This document shows, one piece after another, positions 5,441 through 11,448 of a stretch of 11,448 nucleotides of DNA. The translations under genes and the position numbers were made by a program. The notes under the pieces are model-generated. The model worked only from the letters and a program-made list of their open reading frames with translations. It made no database searches and was not told the DNA's origin. The DNA comes from an uncultured Bacilli bacterium (GTDB lineage Bacteria > Bacillota_I > Bacilli_A > RF39 > UBA660), in assembly GCA_947626425.1 (NCBI GenBank), contig CANQRX010000044.1:1-11448 (forward strand), read 5' to 3'. Positions within the stretch are counted from its first letter, which is position 1. Each line of letters starts with the position of its first letter.

Positions 5441-5478
5441 TGTTAGGAGGCAAAACAGTGATTATTATTAGTTACTAA
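5441..5478 (+). promoter_or_regulatory. Possible leader peptide MIIISY with its own ribosome site in a hairpin
   Basis: A perfect AGGAGG (5445-5450) stands seven bases before GTG 5458, which opens a six-codon frame (Met-Ile-Ile-Ile-Ser-Tyr) ending TAA at 5476-5478. ACTGTT and AACAGT flank the ribosome site and could fold it into a loop. It is either a regulatory upstream reading frame or the remaining start of a gene deleted from the head of the operon. Confidence 0.4.
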
Positions 5479-5551
5479 AATTATTTTTGCCCAAGCAAAT
5501 TGTTAAAAGTTTATTTATGAATACATGAAGAGTAAAATAAAGGAGGAAGTT

Positions 5552-5992
5552 ATGCAAGTAATTTTGTTACAAGATGTTAAAAAACAAGGAAAAAAAGATG
5601 ATATTATTAATGTTAGCGATGGCTATGCTCGTAATTTTTTAATTAAAAATGGTTTAGCTGTTGAAGTTACAAAAAGAAGTAAGGAAGTCTTAGATCGTTC
5701 TTTAGAAAAAAGACAACTTGAAGAAGAAGAGTTAATTGCTTCTTATAATGAAATAAGAAAAAAATTAGAAAATAAAGAAATTGTTTTTCAAGTTAAAGTT
5801 GGTAAAGAAGATCGGGTTTTTGGAACCATTTCGACCAAGCAAATAAGTGATGAATTAAAGAAAATGGGATATAGTATTGATAAAAAAAATATTAATTTAA
5901 CTAGTCCTATTTCTTCATTAGGAACTCATATTGTGGAATTAGCTTTACATAAAAAAGTTACATTTCCTATCAAAATTGTTTTAAAAAAGTAG
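5552..5992 (+). CDS. rplI: 50S ribosomal protein L9
   Basis: L9 is an elongated large-subunit protein near the L1 stalk that helps maintain reading frame. The 146-residue product starts at ATG 5552, fixed by AAAGGAGG; an in-frame ATG at 5525 lies upstream of that site and is rejected. The N-terminal domain has the signature MQVILLQDVKKQGKKDDIIN followed by VSDGYARNFLIKNGLA, which includes the rRNA-binding part. A long connecting helix (about residues 45-75) leads to the C-terminal domain with GKEDRVFGTISTKQI and the ending THIVELALHKKVTFPIKI. The normal length and adjacency to dnaB match the common Gram-positive rplI-dnaB order. Confidence 0.97.
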   Translation: MQVILLQDVKKQGKKDDIINVSDGYARNFLIKNGLAVEVTKRSKEVLDRSLEKRQLEEEELIASYNEIRKKLENKEIVFQVKVGKEDRVFGTISTKQISDELKKMGYSIDKKNINLTSPISSLGTHIVELALHKKVTFPIKIVLKK

Positions 5993-6001
5993 GTGATTAT
6001 T

Positions 6002-7351
6002 ATGGCTAATCGAGTAATGCCCCAAAATATTGAAGCGGAAATGAGTGTTTTGGGAGTTGCCTTTTTAAATCCGGTGGCCTTAGAAAGAATTGTTGAAAAT
6101 GTTACTGAAGATATGTTTTTTAGTGACAGCAATAAAAAAATCTTTAATGCCTTGGTGGAATTATATAAAAGCAATACACCTATTGATTTAACAACGGTTA
6201 AAAACGAGTTAGACAAACAAAAAAATTTGAATGCGATTGGGGGTGTTGATTATTTAACTGATGTTATTGAATCGGTTGTTACAAGTGCCAACCTTGATTA
6301 TTATATGGACATTATTAAAGAAAAAGCGACCCGTCGGAAGTTAATTGATACGGCAACTAATATTATTACTAATGCTTATAATGAGGAAGATGAGTTAACA
6401 TCCTTATTAGATAATTCGGAAAAAAAGTTACTTGATGTTGTGCGAACTCGTGAGGTAAGTGAATTTAAACCTATCAGCGAAGCTTTACGAAGTGCTCAAG
6501 AACAATTAGAATTAATGGCCCAAAATAAAAATGCTGTAACTGGTTTATCAACTGGTTTTATTGATTTAGATAAAGCAACAGCTGGGCTTCATGAGGGTGA
6601 ATTAATTATCATTGCTGCTCGTCCAGGTATGGGAAAAACGGCTTTTGCCCTTAATTTAGCAACTAATGCGGCCGCGACCACGAATAAAGCTATTGCGATT
6701 TTTAACTTAGAAATGAGTGCTGAACAATTAGTTAATCGAATGATAAGTGCCGTTGGTCAAATTGAAGGTGATAAACTTAAAACGGGAATGATGAGTCATA
6801 ATGACTGGAAAAGATACAATGAAGCCATGTCCCAATTATCGGAAACAAATATTTATATTGAAGATAATGCGAGTGTGACTGCGCCTGAAATTAAAGCTAA
6901 ATGTCGTCGTTTGGCTGCCAAAAAAGAAGGTTTAGGTTTAATAATTATTGATTACTTGCAACTTGTTACAACTGGAAGTCGAGTTGAATCACGGCAAGTG
7001 GAGGTTTCGGAAATTTCGCGGGCCTTTAAAACAATGGCGATGGAATTAAAAGTTCCAGTTATTGCCCTAGCTCAGTTATCTCGTAATGCAGAACGTCGGG
7101 AAAGTAACCAACCACGTTTAGTTGACTTAAGAGAATCTGGTTCCATCGAACAAGATGCGGACTTAGTTTTATTTATTAATCGTCAAGATTATTTTGAAAA
7201 TAAAACAGCCAATAATAAACAACCAATCGTGCCAACCGATATTATCATTGCTAAACATCGGCGTGGGGGAACTGGTTTATTTCAACTTATGTTTGAACTG
7301 GATAAAAGTTGCTTTAAAAATTACACCCCTGTTAATGAAGAAAACTTTTAA
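6002..7351 (+). CDS. dnaB: Replicative DNA helicase DnaB
   Basis: This is the hexameric ring helicase that unwinds DNA 5' to 3' at the replication fork and recruits primase (called DnaC in Bacillus). The 449-residue product is full length. The N-terminal domain (about 1-110, starting RVMPQNIEAEMSVLG) is followed by a linker helix and a RecA-like ATPase. The Walker A is ARPGMGKT (206-213) and the Walker B is LIIIDYLQL (313-321, Asp317). RESGSIEQDAD (377-387) and KHRRGGTG (418-425, arginine finger region) complete the family set. AGGTGAT overlaps the rplI stop and supports ATG 6002 over the in-frame GTG 5993. The gap to rplI is nine bases, so the genes are surely cotranscribed. Confidence 0.97.
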   Translation: MANRVMPQNIEAEMSVLGVAFLNPVALERIVENVTEDMFFSDSNKKIFNALVELYKSNTPIDLTTVKNELDKQKNLNAIGGVDYLTDVIESVVTSANLDYYMDIIKEKATRRKLIDTATNIITNAYNEEDELTSLLDNSEKKLLDVVRTREVSEFKPISEALRSAQEQLELMAQNKNAVTGLSTGFIDLDKATAGLHEGELIIIAARPGMGKTAFALNLATNAAATTNKAIAIFNLEMSAEQLVNRMISAVGQIEGDKLKTGMMSHNDWKRYNEAMSQLSETNIYIEDNASVTAPEIKAKCRRLAAKKEGLGLIIIDYLQLVTTGSRVESRQVEVSEISRAFKTMAMELKVPVIALAQLSRNAERRESNQPRLVDLRESGSIEQDADLVLFINRQDYFENKTANNKQPIVPTDIIIAKHRRGGTGLFQLMFELDKSCFKNYTPVNEENF

Positions 7352-7369
7352 AATAAAGAAAGGAATATT

Positions 7370-8887
7370 ATGAATATAAAAGAAAAATTTATTGTGGGAA
7401 TTATTACCGTTTTGACATTTCTTCTCTGTTATATAACTAGTCTTACTCCCAATCAAACTGATACCTACCAAAAAGTTTATCAAGTTTATTTAGATGGTAA
7501 AAAACTAGGTCTTATTTATAACAAAGAAGAATTATTAGCTTTAATAGATGAAAAACAACAAGACATTAAAAGTACATATCAAGTTGATGAAGTTTATCCA
7601 CCTAATGGTTTTGAAATTAAAGAATATGTAACTCATAATGAAACAATATCATCAGCTTCTGACATTTATTCTAAAATTGAAAACGTCAGCGATTTTACTT
7701 TAAATGGTTATATTATAACAATAACTAAACCAGCAAATGAAAACGAAAAAGAAAAGAAAACCGAAATTCAAGTTTTAGATGAGCAAGTTTTTAAAGATGC
7801 TTTAGAAATGGTGGTTACAACCTTTGTTGATGAAAAAGATTATCAAAATTATATTAATAACACCCAAGAAGAAATTAAAGATGTTGGGCGAATTATTAAT
7901 CATATGTATTTTGAAGAAGATGTTTCCATTCGAGAGTCTTATGTTTCCGTGGATAAAAAAATCTTTATCGATAAAAATGAATTAAGTAAATATTTACTTT
8001 ATGGAACTACTGAACAACAAGCAAAATATATTGTTAAACAAGGCGATACCTTAGCCACCATCGCTCAAGAAAGTAAATTGAATGTTCGCGAATTATTAAT
8101 TGCCAATCCGAAACTTCGGGGCGAAAATACAATTTTAAATATTGGGGAACGTTTAAATAACGATATTATTAATCCGATTATGACTTTGGTTGAAGAAGTT
8201 AAAGTAACTGAGGATGTTGAAATTCCATTTGAAAAGAAAACCGAAACAGATGACAACATGAAAGTCGGGGAAAGTAAAGTAACGCAGGTGGGAGTTACAG
8301 GTTTAGCTAGAACTACGCAAGCAATGCGAATAATTAATGGTGAAAATAGCCAAGAAACAAACTTAATTAGCAGTGTCACTTTACGCGAAAAAGTTGATGA
8401 AATAACAACTAATGGACCAAAAGCTAGTGGTAACCTTGGACACTATGTTGATAACGGCCAAAAATGGGCATGGCCAACGAATCAACCTTATTATATAACA
8501 ACTTACTTTGAATATCGTTGGGGTTCTCACCATGATGCGATTGATATTTCGATGACAGGATTTGGTTCACCTATCTATGCAGCCGCGGATGGTGTTGTCG
8601 TTGATGCTAATGATGGTTGTCCTAACAATGGTTGGTATGGAAGTACCTGTGGTATGAGTTATGGTAATTATTTAATTATTAATCATGGCGACAATTATTA
8701 TGCAATTTATGGTCACTTAACTAATTCATTAAATGTTCACGAAGGTGACAAAGTTAAACGTGGTCAAGTTATTGCCTATATGGGTAACAGCGGTTCATCA
8801 ACAGGAACCCACCTTCACTTTGGAATGTTCGAAGGTTATCCGCATCGGGGTGGTAAACCATTCGACCCAATGGAGCTTTACAAATGA
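7370..8887 (+). CDS. Membrane-anchored LysM-G5-M23 metallopeptidase
   Basis: A likely peptidoglycan endopeptidase acting outside the membrane. The 505-residue product begins with a signal-anchor (residues 7-25, hydrophobic). A long charged domain follows. Then come a LysM glycan-binding module (about 219-263, YIVKQGDTLATIAQES) and a G5 domain (about 270-345, VEEVKVTEDVEIPFEKKTE). The C-terminal M23 peptidase (about 370-503) has zinc ligands His388 and Asp392 (SHHDAIDIS), His449 (YGHL) and His481-Leu-His483 (HLHF), all present. Ala390 replaces the usual Gly of HxGxD. The start follows AAAGGA, 18 bases after dnaB. The stop TGA overlaps the next start as ATGA. Location beside a walJ-like gene suggests a role in wall remodelling during growth. 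Its specific target is unknown. Confidence 0.92.
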   Translation: MNIKEKFIVGIITVLTFLLCYITSLTPNQTDTYQKVYQVYLDGKKLGLIYNKEELLALIDEKQQDIKSTYQVDEVYPPNGFEIKEYVTHNETISSASDIYSKIENVSDFTLNGYIITITKPANENEKEKKTEIQVLDEQVFKDALEMVVTTFVDEKDYQNYINNTQEEIKDVGRIINHMYFEEDVSIRESYVSVDKKIFIDKNELSKYLLYGTTEQQAKYIVKQGDTLATIAQESKLNVRELLIANPKLRGENTILNIGERLNNDIINPIMTLVEEVKVTEDVEIPFEKKTETDDNMKVGESKVTQVGVTGLARTTQAMRIINGENSQETNLISSVTLREKVDEITTNGPKASGNLGHYVDNGQKWAWPTNQPYYITTYFEYRWGSHHDAIDISMTGFGSPIYAAADGVVVDANDGCPNNGWYGSTCGMSYGNYLIINHGDNYYAIYGHLTNSLNVHEGDKVKRGQVIAYMGNSGSSTGTHLHFGMFEGYPHRGGKPFDPMELYK

Positions 8888-9699
8888 AACTTGTGGTTCT
8901 AGCGAGTGGCAGTGAGGGTAACTCAACATTCCTATCTTCAAAGGAAACAAAAGTCTTGTTTGATATTGGTAAAAATGCTCGTTATATTGAAACTAAATTG
9001 CAAGAAATCAATGAAAATGCTCGGGATATTAAAGCGATTGTTATTAGTCACACTCATGATGACCACGTTTCCGCTTTAAAAGTTTTTCTTAAAAAAAATC
9101 ATCCCACCGTTTATGTTACGGAAAAACAATATCATGATTTAGAAATTTTAAAAGATTATGACCAAGTAGTTATTTATGAAGATGACTTTACAATCGATGA
9201 TATAACCGTTAAATCAATTAAAACCAGTCACGATGTTAGTGATTCGCGAAATTTCGTTGTTAAAATTGATCAACAAAAAGTTGTTTATCTAACTGATACC
9301 GGTTACTTAAATCGGAAATACTTTTCAATTTTAGAAAATTGTGAATATTATTTATTTGAAAGTAACCATGATATTGAAATGCTTTTAAATGGCAGTTATC
9401 CTAAATGGCTTAAACAACGGGTTTTAGGAACGCAAGGGCATTTATCTAACAAAGACAGTAGTTTCTATTTAGCTAAATTAATTGGTAATGCTACTAAAAA
9501 AATTGTTTTAATGCACTTGTCTAAACATAACAATACAGAGCAACTGGCCTTAAAAACCTTACAAGATACCTTTTTAGAATATGACTTAAAATTTAATGAT
9601 GTCATATGTGCCAAACAAAATGAAATAACAGGAGTATGCGATGATCAAGATAATATGTCTCGGGAAAATCAAAGAGAATTATTTGAAAGACTTAATTAA
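8884..9699 (+). CDS. walJ: Metallo-beta-lactamase-fold hydrolase, WalJ/YycJ-like
   Basis: Members of this family sit in the walRK neighbourhood of low-GC Gram-positives and influence coordination of cell division with DNA replication; the substrate is uncertain, with nuclease activity proposed. The 271-residue product starts MKLVVLASGSEGNSTFL, the family hallmark. It carries the metal-binding motif SHTHDDH (55-61), His116 (TSHDVSD), Asp138 (LTDTG), ESNHD (159-163), His186 (QGHLSN) and His211 (LMHLSKHN). The start overlaps the peptidase stop by four bases, indicating translational coupling. Its last 59 bases overlap rlmH in another frame, so the final 19 residues (rich in Asn, Arg, Glu) are probably a non-conserved tail gained by loss of an earlier stop. 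No WalR or WalK gene lies in the window. Confidence 0.9.
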   Translation: MKLVVLASGSEGNSTFLSSKETKVLFDIGKNARYIETKLQEINENARDIKAIVISHTHDDHVSALKVFLKKNHPTVYVTEKQYHDLEILKDYDQVVIYEDDFTIDDITVKSIKTSHDVSDSRNFVVKIDQQKVVYLTDTGYLNRKYFSILENCEYYLFESNHDIEMLLNGSYPKWLKQRVLGTQGHLSNKDSSFYLAKLIGNATKKIVLMHLSKHNNTEQLALKTLQDTFLEYDLKFNDVICAKQNEITGVCDDQDNMSRENQRELFERLN

Positions 9700-10078
9700 C
9701 GATTACGAAAAACGAATTCAAAAATATCATCAACTTAAAATAATTGAACTAAAAGACGATAACAGTTTGGAAAAAGAGCGGGATAAAATTTTACCTTATC
9801 TTAATAGTAAAGATTTTATTATAACTTTGGAAATTAATGGGCAAAGTTTAACCAGTGAACAATTTTCCGAACTTTTAAATGCAAAGTTTATTCACTATCC
9901 ATGCCTTACTTTTATAATCGGTAGTTCCTTAGGACTTCATGAAGATATTAAAAAGAAAAGTAACCTAGCGTTATCATTTTCTTCGTTAACATTTCCTCAT
10001 GGTCTATTTCGAGGAATTTTATTAGAACAAATATACCGCGCTTTTAAAATAATTAATAATGAAACATATCATAAGTAG
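9641..10078 (+). CDS. rlmH: 23S rRNA pseudouridine-1915 N3-methyltransferase
   Basis: RlmH is a small SPOUT-class enzyme that uses S-adenosylmethionine to methylate pseudouridine 1915 in helix 69 of 23S rRNA, at the subunit interface. The product has 145 residues, slightly shorter than the usual 155-159. It starts MIKIICLGKIKENYLKDLIN. The SAM-binding knot region reads FIIGSSLGL (usually IGGSLGL, so one Gly is Ser here). The C-terminal signature LTFPHGLFRGILLEQIYRAF and ETYHK are present. AGGAG sits five to six bases before ATG 9641. The gene overlaps the upstream hydrolase by 59 bases and matches the common walJ-rlmH neighbourhood. Confidence 0.94.
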   Translation: MIKIICLGKIKENYLKDLINDYEKRIQKYHQLKIIELKDDNSLEKERDKILPYLNSKDFIITLEINGQSLTSEQFSELLNAKFIHYPCLTFIIGSSLGLHEDIKKKSNLALSFSSLTFPHGLFRGILLEQIYRAFKIINNETYHK

Positions 10079-10090
10079 GAGGTTTAAATT

Positions 10091-10756
10091 ATGATTGGTA
10101 ATGATTGGGATGAAAAATTAAAAATAATTTGGGAAAGTGAAGGATTTTCTAAATTTATGAAAGTTGTGGAAAATGAATATGCCAAAAAAACAATATATCC
10201 ACCAAAAAACTATATTTTTAATGCTTTAAAATTAACTCCTTATCAAAATGTTAAAGTTGTAATTGTGGGGCAAGATCCATATCATGGAGAAGGGGAGGCT
10301 CACGGGCTTTCTTTTTCTGTTCAAAAAGGAATTAAAGTTCCGCCATCTCTGCAAAATATTTACAAAGAACTTCACGATGATTTAAACATTCCAATTCGGA
10401 GTGACGGAGATTTGACCAGCTGGGCTAAAGAAGGAGTCTTACTTTTAAATGCCGTTTTAACTGTAGTTAAAGATACTCCTGCTTCCCATCGTAATCTAGG
10501 TTGGGAACGATTAACTGATTATATTATTAAAATTTTAAATTTAAAAGAAGAACCCGTTGTTTTTATTCTTTGGGGAAACTTTGCCAAAGAAAAAGCAAAA
10601 TTCATAACTAATCCCAAACATTTAGTTTTAACAAGTCCGCATCCTAGTCCTTTCTCAGCTCGTTATGGTTTTTTTGGAAGTAAACCATTTTCCAAAACCA
10701 ATGCCTTTTTAACCCAACAAGGCCTAACACCGATTAACTGGGGTCGTACGGAATAA
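10091..10756 (+). CDS. ung: Uracil-DNA glycosylase, family 1
   Basis: Removes uracil from DNA arising from cytosine deamination or dUTP use, the first step of base-excision repair. The 221-residue product has the full set of family 1 motifs. The water-activating loop is GQDPYHGEGEAHGLSFSV, with catalytic Asp62. LLLNAVLTV contains Asn120, which reads uracil. HPSPFSA contains His184 and is followed by YGFFGSKPFS, the DNA-intercalating loop region. The usual LSAYRGFFG appears here as FSARYGFFG, a mild variant. AGGAGG overlaps the rlmH stop and lies eight bases before ATG 10091. It is the last gene of the compact run. No convincing terminator follows. Confidence 0.97.
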   Translation: MIGNDWDEKLKIIWESEGFSKFMKVVENEYAKKTIYPPKNYIFNALKLTPYQNVKVVIVGQDPYHGEGEAHGLSFSVQKGIKVPPSLQNIYKELHDDLNIPIRSDGDLTSWAKEGVLLLNAVLTVVKDTPASHRNLGWERLTDYIIKILNLKEEPVVFILWGNFAKEKAKFITNPKHLVLTSPHPSPFSARYGFFGSKPFSKTNAFLTQQGLTPINWGRTE

Positions 10757-10811
10757 AATATTTTATTTCCAAAAAGTTACATAATCAAATATTGAACGAA
10801 AGTTGTGAAAA

Positions 10812-11230
10812 ATTGAACAAAACAAATTAGAAGCAATTACTAACCTATTTGAGGGTAAGGAAATAAGAAGTCTTTGGGATAGTGAAAAAGAAGATTATTA
10901 TTTTAGTGTCGTTGATGTTATTGGTGTTTTAACAGAAAGTCCTAGACCAAGAAAATATTGGAATGCTTTAAAAACAAAATTAGATAATGAGGGAAGTCAG
11001 TTGTCCTCAAAATTGGGACAACTGAAATTAAAATCTCCAAAAGATGGAAAAAGTTATTTAACAGATGTTTTAGATACCAAAGGAATTTTAAGATTAATCG
11101 AATCAGTTCCTTCGCCTAAGGCAGAAGTGTTTTGTCCAGAATGAATGGTTGTTTTAAAACAATTTTGATAACATACTACGATATTGGCTTGCCAATATCA
11201 GAATTGATAAAAAGAGTTTAATAAATTTTG
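10812..11230 (+). pseudogene. Broken BRO-N / DinD-like gene
   Basis: The frame from 10812 to TGA 11142 encodes about 110 residues of a BRO-N domain, found in phage antirepressors and DinD/RhuM-like proteins. It reads LFEGKEIRSLWDSEKEDYYF, then SVVDVIGVLTES, RKYWNALKTKL, SSKLGQLKLKSPKDGKSYL and TDVLDTKGILRLIESVPSPK with AE. It has no usual start codon: ATT 10812 stands where ATG would be expected, two codons after a TGA, with no good ribosome site. After SPKAEVF the family sequence is lost; a WLANI-like piece (expected soon after KAEPFK) appears in another frame at 11185, suggesting about 43 extra bases and a frameshift. The C-terminal half of such proteins is missing. It probably no longer functions. 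Confidence 0.7.
11180..11199. repeat. Perfect inverted repeat between the BRO-N relic and the YhcG-like gene
   Basis: GATATTGG (11180-11187) and CCAATATC (11192-11199) form an eight-base-pair stem with a CTTG loop. No T-tract follows, so it is not a typical terminator. It lies about 70 bases before the next start and overlaps the possible WLANI remnant. It may be an operator or chance. Confidence 0.35.
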
Positions 11231-11266
11231 CATACACGCTACAAAATTAAAAAAGGAGGAATTAAA

Positions 11267-11448
11267 ATGTTAGCAACTGAAATGAAAGATTTTAAAAACA
11301 TCGTAGAACAGATAAAGCAAGAGATAAATAAAACGAAGTATGAAATTTTTAAAAATGCTAATATGAATTTGTTAAAATTATATTATAATATTGGAAAAAC
11401 AATTAATGAAAATTCTAGTTGGGGTAATAAATTTATTGATGAATTAGC
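11267..11448 (+). CDS. YhcG/DUF1016-family protein, N-terminal part (runs off the edge)
   Basis: The first 60 codons are visible. The start ATG 11267 follows a strong AAAAGGAGG. The segment MKDFKNIVEQIKQEINKTKY, then KNANMNLLKLYYNIGKTINE and SSWGNKFIDEL matches the N-terminal helical domain of YhcG/DUF1016 proteins (pattern N..L..LYW.IG..I.......WG...I..L). Full members carry a C-terminal PDDEXK nuclease-like domain and are common in defence islands and beside restriction-modification genes. The catalytic part lies outside the window, so intactness cannot be judged. Proximity to a BRO-N relic supports an accessory, horizontally acquired segment. Confidence 0.8.
   Translation, partial: MLATEMKDFKNIVEQIKQEINKTKYEIFKNANMNLLKLYYNIGKTINENSSWGNKFIDEL

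Noticed and set aside
10752..10767. AATAAAATATTTTATT palindrome at the ung stop as a terminator
   Set aside because: The stem has only A-T pairs and no real loop, and only a short T run follows. Too weak to call.
11142..11144. TGA read as Trp so that the BRO-N frame continues
   Set aside because: All other genes use TGG for Trp, and TGA ends the peptidase gene in an ATGA overlap. The continuation also does not match the family.
1..11448. CRISPR arrays, tRNA, rRNA or insertion sequences
   Set aside because: No spaced direct repeats, cloverleaf or rRNA sequence, and no transposase-like frame was found on reading the window.

Overview
The window looks like part of a chromosome from an AT-rich, low-GC Gram-positive bacterium (Bacillota or Mycoplasmatota type). 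Strong AGGAGG-type ribosome sites, TTGACA/TATAAT promoters, an L10 leader and an rplI-dnaB-walJ-rlmH neighbourhood support this. TGA acts as a stop (the peptidase gene ends in an ATGA overlap) and Trp is always TGG, so the code is standard. That excludes TGA=Trp mycoplasmas and fits Acholeplasma-, Izemoplasma-, RF39- or Erysipelotrichia-like lineages. The exact lineage is inference.

Region 1 (1-680) has no intact gene. At the left edge a ribosome site and a terminator-like hairpin point to a minus-strand gene just outside the window. At 113-288 lies an island of much higher GC, packed with AAC/AAT triplets. Its conceptual product (PNSGNSNNAFNVNSSG then an Asn run) resembles the C-lectin variable repeats of diversity-generating retroelements (DGRs). 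A well-formed hairpin follows, then a decayed small gene, then a rho-independent terminator. No reverse transcriptase is in the window, so this is a candidate template repeat or relic, not a proven DGR.

Region 2 (675-3356) is the ribosomal stalk cluster rplK-rplA-rplJ-rplL (L11, L1, L10, L7/L12). It has a promoter, a leader with a probable L1 operator, a second consensus promoter inside the end of rplA, an L10 leader with attenuator-like structure, and a strong terminator. The usual upstream secE-nusG pair is absent.

Region 3 (3357-5524) is accessory: an unrecognised 292-residue protein with an internal duplication and an in-frame continuation past its stop, a decayed minus-strand gene, and a RelB/DinJ-type antitoxin without a visible toxin.

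Region 4 (5426-10756) is a compact plus-strand run: rplI, dnaB, a membrane-anchored LysM-G5-M23 peptidase, a WalJ/YycJ-like metallo-beta-lactamase-fold protein, rlmH and ung. It combines translation, replication, cell-wall and DNA-repair functions, with very short gaps or overlaps that suggest cotranscription.

Region 5 (10757-11448) is accessory again: a broken BRO-N/DinD-like gene followed by the start of a YhcG/DUF1016-family gene that runs off the right edge.
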